Part shown: piece by piece, positions 7,076 to 10,624 of the stretch
How the letters are laid out: every line of letters begins with the position of its first letter
Numbering within the stretch: position 1 is the stretch's first letter
From: Bacteroidales bacterium
GTDB lineage: Bacteria > Bacteroidota > Bacteroidia > Bacteroidales > UBA10428
Reading direction: 5' to 3'
NCBI GenBank assembly: GCA_016935595.1
Contig: JAFGQQ010000331.1
Location: 1 to 10,624, forward strand
DNA length: 10,624 nt
Position numbers and translations under genes: made by a program
The notes under the pieces: model-generated
Told to the model about the DNA's origin: nothing
Databases searched by the model: none
The model's input: only the letters and a program-made list of their open reading frames with translations

Positions 7076-8374
7076 ATGAAGTATCAGGCATTCACATTAC
7101 ATAATTTAAAACAAATCCCTCAAATTAATAAACTTACAGATGAAGAAATTTATAATATTGAAATAGTATCCCAGGTACTACCTTTTAAAACAAATAATTA
7201 TGTAGTAAATGAATTGATAGATTGGAACAATTATAATGAAGATCCTTTATTTATTTTAAACTTTCCTCAAAAAGAAATGTTAAGTAAAAAACATTTTAAC
7301 ATTGTTTCCAGGGCAATTAATTCCAATAAACCAAAAAGCGAGTTGCTTAAAAAAGTTAATGACATACGATTAGAATTAAACCCTCACCCGGCTGGTCAAA
7401 TAGAATTTAATATACCTAAATTCGGAGATATAAGGTTAAACGGGATTCAGCATAAATATAAAGAAACTATATTATTCTTTCCCTCGCAGGGACAAACCTG
7501 TCATGCATATTGCACATTTTGTTTTCGCTGGCCCCAGTTTACCGGGATGAGTGAATTAAAATTTGCTATGAAACAAACCGATTTATTAATAAAATATTTG
7601 AAAAACCATCCTAAAATAACTGATATTTTATTTACCGGAGGTGATCCGATGGTTATGAGTTCAGAAATTTTAGGAAAATATATTGATACACTTCTGGAAG
7701 AAGATATTCCACATTTAAAAACAATAAGGATTGGGACAAAAGCTTTATCTTTTTGGCCTTACCGTTTTTTAACTGACAAAGATTCCGGCGACCTATTCAG
7801 AATATTCGATAAAATAATAAAATCGGGTAAGCACTTAGCCATAATGGCACATTTTAGCCATTACCGTGAATTGGAAACTGATGCTGTTGAAAAGGCTGTA
7901 AAAAAAATAAGAAATACAGGGGCAGAAATACGCACACAATCTCCTATTTTAAATAGAATTAATGCTAAGCCAGAGATTTGGATTGAAATGTGGAAAAAAC
8001 AGGTGAACATGGGGATGGTACCTTATTATATGTTTGTTCCGCGCGAAACTGGCGCTCAGGAGTATTTCGCCTTACCATTGGTGAAAATATACAATATTTT
8101 CAGACAAGCTTACTCAAAAGTAAGCGGTATATGTCGTACGGTAAGAGGACCAAGTATGTCGGCAAAAGCAGGAAAAATAAGAATTCTCGGATGTCCTGAA
8201 ATAAATGGTGAAAAAGTAATTGTTTTAGCTTTTATCCAGGCCCGGAATTCGGAATGGGTACAAAAACCTTTTTTAGCAAAATATAACAAAGAAGCTTACT
8301 GGATAAATGATTTAGAACCCTATGAAGGAGATAAATTTTTTTATGAAAATAGTTTAAAAGAAATACTTACATAA
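7076..8374 (+). CDS. KamA-family radical SAM/PLP enzyme, lysine 2,3-aminomutase-like
   Basis: This 432-residue protein has the radical SAM [4Fe-4S] motif CxxxCxxC (C142, C146, C149), the SAM-binding TGGDP (187-191), and the KamA-family helix MAHFSHYRE (257-265). By hand alignment to clostridial lysine 2,3-aminomutase, the arginine two residues after the cluster motif, which binds the substrate alpha-carboxylate, is kept (R151). The PLP-anchoring lysine is also kept: 14 residues after the conserved SGxC/A position, K367 in SAKAGKIRI. The two aspartates that hold the lysine side-chain amine are not: they align with R323 and S360. The enzyme therefore looks like a working amino acid 2,3-aminomutase or related PLP/radical enzyme, probably for a substrate other than lysine. 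No lysine fermentation or beta-lysine genes are adjacent, and it seems to be transcribed alone. Family confident; specific substrate unknown. Confidence 0.85.
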   Translation: MKYQAFTLHNLKQIPQINKLTDEEIYNIEIVSQVLPFKTNNYVVNELIDWNNYNEDPLFILNFPQKEMLSKKHFNIVSRAINSNKPKSELLKKVNDIRLELNPHPAGQIEFNIPKFGDIRLNGIQHKYKETILFFPSQGQTCHAYCTFCFRWPQFTGMSELKFAMKQTDLLIKYLKNHPKITDILFTGGDPMVMSSEILGKYIDTLLEEDIPHLKTIRIGTKALSFWPYRFLTDKDSGDLFRIFDKIIKSGKHLAIMAHFSHYRELETDAVEKAVKKIRNTGAEIRTQSPILNRINAKPEIWIEMWKKQVNMGMVPYYMFVPRETGAQEYFALPLVKIYNIFRQAYSKVSGICRTVRGPSMSAKAGKIRILGCPEINGEKVIVLAFIQARNSEWVQKPFLAKYNKEAYWINDLEPYEGDKFFYENSLKEILT

Positions 8375-8402
8375 TTCATATCTCAGATAATTGCTTCATA
8401 AA

Positions 8403-8432
8403 ATTCTTCTCCCGATAAATCGGGATCAGAAT
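8403..8432. repeat. Palindromic hairpin between convergent genes (possible REP-like element or terminator)
   Basis: ATTCT (8403-8407) and AGAAT (8428-8432) bracket a perfect inner stem CCCGAT (8411-8416) / ATCGGG (8419-8424), with a symmetric 3/3 internal loop. The inner part is GC-rich against a very AT-rich background. There is no T tract on either strand, so it is not a textbook intrinsic terminator, although its place between kamA and the convergent phosphodiesterase gene suits one. Confidence 0.5.
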
Positions 8433-8489
8433 GAAAGATCCATGTAACCTTGTGATGAAAAATTAAAACTTTAGGGTTTGAGAATAAAT

Positions 8490-9080
8490 TTAAGCAATTT
8501 GTACAATTTTATCTTCCTGCACATATTCAACCAATAAAGGAAAAAATTCATTAAACTCTTTTTTAAGTTTCAGATAATTGATTTTAAGTTCATTTATCGC
8601 ATAACTGGTTTCTTTTGGCAAGGAGGTTTTATCACTCATCCTGTTAAATACCATTTCCAAACCATCAATTGTACTGCACGATTCAAGCCAATTATAAATC
8701 ACAAAATACGGAACGAACTGTTTTACCCTGATAGGAAGTAAATTATAATTGAATAATATTGTTTCATAGGCATCATAAATAAAATCACGTAACGAAACCT
8801 TAGCGAATTCATCCCATTGTGCTGAAAGAAAATGATCATAAACAATGTCGGTGATTATTCCAGCATATTTATGGTATTTCTCAACAAAATAACTTTTACT
8901 CATCCTTACTATAGAATTTGAATCGGTAAAAGCGTCTATTTTACGGTGAAGTAATATGCCATATTTTATCTCATCTGAATATTTCTCATAACTCTTGCCT
9001 TTCACATAATCTCCTATAAAATTACCAATCATTATCATATCCGAATTCCCTGATAAATACAAATGAGCAAGAAAATTCAT
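8490..9080 (-). CDS. acpH: Acyl carrier protein phosphodiesterase (DUF479 family)
   Basis: This 196-residue protein is almost the same length as E. coli AcpH (193) and follows the family pattern throughout. It has MNFLAHLYLSG at the start, IGNFIGDYVKG (18-28), GILLHRKIDAFTD (41-53) and DIVYDHFLSAQW (78-89). The histidines and aspartates H6, D24, H45, D49, D53, D78, D82 and H83 are those expected of this HD-like metal-dependent fold. The enzyme hydrolyses the phosphodiester link of holo-ACP, releasing 4'-phosphopantetheine and leaving apo-ACP, in the cytoplasm. It takes part in prosthetic group turnover in fatty acid metabolism. The start is fixed by the conserved MNFLAH. It lies 60 nt downstream of the DedA-like gene on the same strand with no promoter motif visible between, so the two may be co-transcribed. 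Confidence 0.9.
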   Translation of the reverse strand: MNFLAHLYLSGNSDMIMIGNFIGDYVKGKSYEKYSDEIKYGILLHRKIDAFTDSNSIVRMSKSYFVEKYHKYAGIITDIVYDHFLSAQWDEFAKVSLRDFIYDAYETILFNYNLLPIRVKQFVPYFVIYNWLESCSTIDGLEMVFNRMSDKTSLPKETSYAINELKINYLKLKKEFNEFFPLLVEYVQEDKIVQIA

Positions 9081-9140
9081 TTTAACATATTGTTTATAAT
9101 CTATTAAAATACTAAATTTTTCCTTTATAATCTTAAAATA

Positions 9141-9758
9141 TTATTTAAAGAATTGAAATAATAAAAAAGCATAAATGTAAAACCTTGGTATTCTGGCAAG
9201 TGTAAATAATATAAAATATCTAAACGGATAATGCATTACACCGGCGACAAAACAAATAGTAGCAAATGGTAAAGGAAATAATGCAGAAATAAAGATTATT
9301 ATCCCCCCCCACTTTTTTATTGTGTTAAAATGCTCCTTAAATTTTAAAGTTACAAAATTATTAATATCCGGAATTTCTCTTACCCACCTGCCTATTCTAT
9401 ATGACATTATTGCCGCAACATATGCAAGAATGGCCAAGTATGTAACCATTAAATAATCACGTGGAAAACTCTTTGCCCAGATAATAAACAGGTCTGGTGG
9501 AATAAGACCAAAAAATACTTCTGAAATAAAATAAACCAGAATTACATTTTGCCACTTTAATTTTCCAATATATTTATTAAATATAACATCAAAATCAATA
9601 ATATACCTTTCGAGGAAAAATAAAACAATTAAAATTAACAGAATAATACCAATTAATTTTAAAGTATTCTTTATTATAAACTTGAATAAACCGGTTCGCC
9701 GGTAATATTTATAATACAATCTTAATATTCTCCATCTTCTAAGTATCCAGCTTAACAT
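9141..9758 (-). CDS. VTT/DedA-like inner membrane protein
   Basis: This 205-residue protein has a strongly basic N-terminus (RRWR, YYRR) and about five hydrophobic segments: 33-50, 72-95, 103-120, 150-172 and 178-203. It matches the VTT (SNARE-associated/DedA) pattern: SEVFFGLIPPDLF (79-91) for the first re-entrant region with the conserved acidic residues E80 and D89, then WGGIIIFISALFPLPF (150-165) for the second, and the C-terminal ARIPRF with R189 and R192. DedA-family proteins act in the inner membrane, in lipid carrier recycling and envelope homeostasis; some flip undecaprenyl phosphate. Which role applies here cannot be read from sequence. A run of eight G residues on the coding strand (complement of 9303-9310) encodes the WGG at 150-152; the frame is intact across it. 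Likely the first gene of a unit with acpH. Confidence 0.75.
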   Translation of the reverse strand: MLSWILRRWRILRLYYKYYRRTGLFKFIIKNTLKLIGIILLILIVLFFLERYIIDFDVIFNKYIGKLKWQNVILVYFISEVFFGLIPPDLFIIWAKSFPRDYLMVTYLAILAYVAAIMSYRIGRWVREIPDINNFVTLKFKEHFNTIKKWGGIIIFISALFPLPFATICFVAGVMHYPFRYFILFTLARIPRFYIYAFLLFQFFK

Positions 9759-9807
9759 ATCATAAATTACACTGTAAAAAAGAAATATAAAAATAATGAA
9801 ATGTATA

Positions 9808-9822
9808 TTGAATTAAATTCAA
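9808..9822. promoter_or_regulatory. 15-bp palindrome upstream of the DedA-like gene
   Basis: TTGAATT (9808-9814) and AATTCAA (9816-9822) are perfect inverted halves around a single A. It lies 50 nt upstream of the leftward DedA-like start, in the divergent gap shared with the gene at 9907. It has the size and place of an operator for a dimeric regulator, but AT-rich DNA yields such palindromes by chance. Confidence 0.3.
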
Positions 9823-9891
9823 CCTATTGTATCTTCTTACGTAATAATTTTCAAAGAGATTATTTAAATTAAATATAAATACTATTGCTAA

Positions 9892-9906
9892 TACAAAGTC
9901 TTTGTA
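9892..9906. promoter_or_regulatory. 15-bp palindrome abutting the start codon of the exported protein
   Basis: TACAAAG (9892-9898) and CTTTGTA (9900-9906) are perfect inverted halves around a single T, ending one base before the ATG at 9907. It could be an operator or an RNA hairpin that hides the initiation region. No clear TAnnTTTG motif was found just upstream. Confidence 0.35.
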
Positions 9907-10605
9907 ATGGTTTTTAATATCATTAAATTAAAATACATCCCGTTTTTTTTTATCCTATTAATTACAATAAATTATACATGTTATTGTAAAGATAAATATT
10001 TTGTCCAAGTATTAGATAGTATAACTGAAAATTATGATAGTACAATTAATTTACCAGATACTTCGGCAAATCTATTTCATGCTGAAATAAAAACAGAAAT
10101 AAATATTGGAACCCAGGAAACAGAAATATCTGATTCATCTATTATTGCTGATTCATTGTTTCTATTCGATGGCAGTATTATGTTAGTTGATGTAAAAAAA
10201 TTTAATTATAAATACATTTCATATACTTATCCCGGAAAAATGGAAATGTTCGATATTGACAGGCGGAAGGTTTATAAAATAATTTATAAAAGTGGTTTAG
10301 TTGAAATTATAAATACCTTTGAAAAAGAAATTCCAGATAGCAAAGACTGGAAATATATTTTAATTACTGAAAGCGAAGATGAAATAAACGGATATACTAA
10401 AATGGGCAAAGTTAAAGGCGTATCAAGCAACAGCAAAATTGAAGCCACAAATGAAGAACTTGAAAGAAGTGCTGTGATTATGTTAAAAAAACAGGCTGCC
10501 AAGCTCGAAGCAGATATAGTATTAATTACAAATAGAAGTTATTACAGGGCATACGGTGAAATACCAAGTACTATTTTAAAAGGGATTGCTTATAAAATGG
10601 ATTAA
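9907..10605 (+). CDS. Exported two-module protein of unknown function
   Basis: This 232-residue protein has a hydrophobic signal segment (about 7-24, IPFFFILLITINYT) with no lipobox. A short Ser/Thr/Asp-rich stretch (about 36-80) follows. Residues 82-138 (LFLFDGSIMLVDVKKF, then YISYTYPG, then VYKIIYKSGLVEII) resemble a small beta module common in exported Bacteroidota proteins, where a gene product begins 'D.I.L.dG..i...V..i....I.Y' and ends 'I..I.Y.nG'. Residues 165-230 (MGKVKGVSS, then ERSAVIMLKKQAAKLEADIVLIT, then a final LKGIAYKMD) resemble the alpha/beta fold of short lipoproteins in which 'L+.+AA.LGAN.V.I' is the core (DUF4156/RcsF-like). The start is the only ATG; an in-frame stop lies six codons upstream. 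It is divergent from the DedA-like gene. No function is assigned; the module assignments are inferred from pattern only. Confidence 0.7.
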   Translation: MVFNIIKLKYIPFFFILLITINYTCYCKDKYFVQVLDSITENYDSTINLPDTSANLFHAEIKTEINIGTQETEISDSSIIADSLFLFDGSIMLVDVKKFNYKYISYTYPGKMEMFDIDRRKVYKIIYKSGLVEIINTFEKEIPDSKDWKYILITESEDEINGYTKMGKVKGVSSNSKIEATNEELERSAVIMLKKQAAKLEADIVLITNRSYYRAYGEIPSTILKGIAYKMD

Positions 10606-10624
10606 TTATTGATTTAAAATAAAA

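Noticed and set aside
7990..8199. Open frame of 69 codons on the plus strand inside the kamA-like gene
   Set aside because: It is a second frame within the conserved PLP-site region of the aminomutase-like gene and shows no family features.
9303..9310. Frameshift in the DedA-like gene at the G8 tract
   Set aside because: The frame continues through the tract with the expected motifs on both sides (SEVFFGLIPPD before, FPLPF and ARIPRF after), so the gene is intact as sequenced.
1..10624. Mobile element, prophage, CRISPR array, tRNA or rRNA
   Set aside because: I found no transposase or integrase motifs, spaced direct repeats, or recognisable RNA gene sequence on either strand. All gaps between genes are under about 225 nt.

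Overview
The window looks like chromosomal DNA of a Bacteroidota bacterium, probably a Bacteroidales or Marinilabiliales-type lineage. The evidence is AT-rich intergenic DNA, no Shine-Dalgarno-like sites before starts, several copies of the Bacteroidota -7 promoter motif TAnnTTTG, and family content typical of the phylum: a GldB lipoprotein, a PorT-type outer membrane barrel, DUF1573 proteins, and a TolB-like propeller fused to an Omp85-type barrel. I see no transposase, phage gene, CRISPR array, tRNA or rRNA.

Layout. At the left edge a PorT-like outer membrane barrel gene (1-436, minus, 3' end outside the window) is divergent from gldB (661-1662, plus). gldB converges on a small 2[4Fe-4S] ferredoxin gene (1712-1879, minus), with a strong hairpin terminator between them. 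Next is a two-gene minus-strand unit: a 1095-residue envelope protein (2476-5763), followed 12 nt later by a half-size TSUP permease (2095-2463). Divergent from it, a secreted protein with two DUF1573 domains (5909-7006) and a KamA-type radical SAM/PLP enzyme (7076-8374) run rightwards, separated by a compact terminator and promoter. A palindromic hairpin lies between kamA and a convergent minus-strand pair: acyl carrier protein phosphodiesterase (8490-9080) and, upstream of it, a VTT/DedA-like membrane protein (9141-9758). A divergent exported protein of unknown function (9907-10605) ends the window.

Most of these genes act at the cell envelope: outer membrane barrels, lipoprotein, periplasmic Ig-like protein and inner membrane transport proteins. 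They sit with a few metabolic genes and appear to be separate housekeeping units rather than one pathway. The two most notable proteins are the large envelope protein, whose N-terminal peptidase-like domain has lost its catalytic motif, and the aminomutase-like enzyme, which keeps its cofactor residues but has changed both positions that bind the lysine side chain in lysine 2,3-aminomutase.
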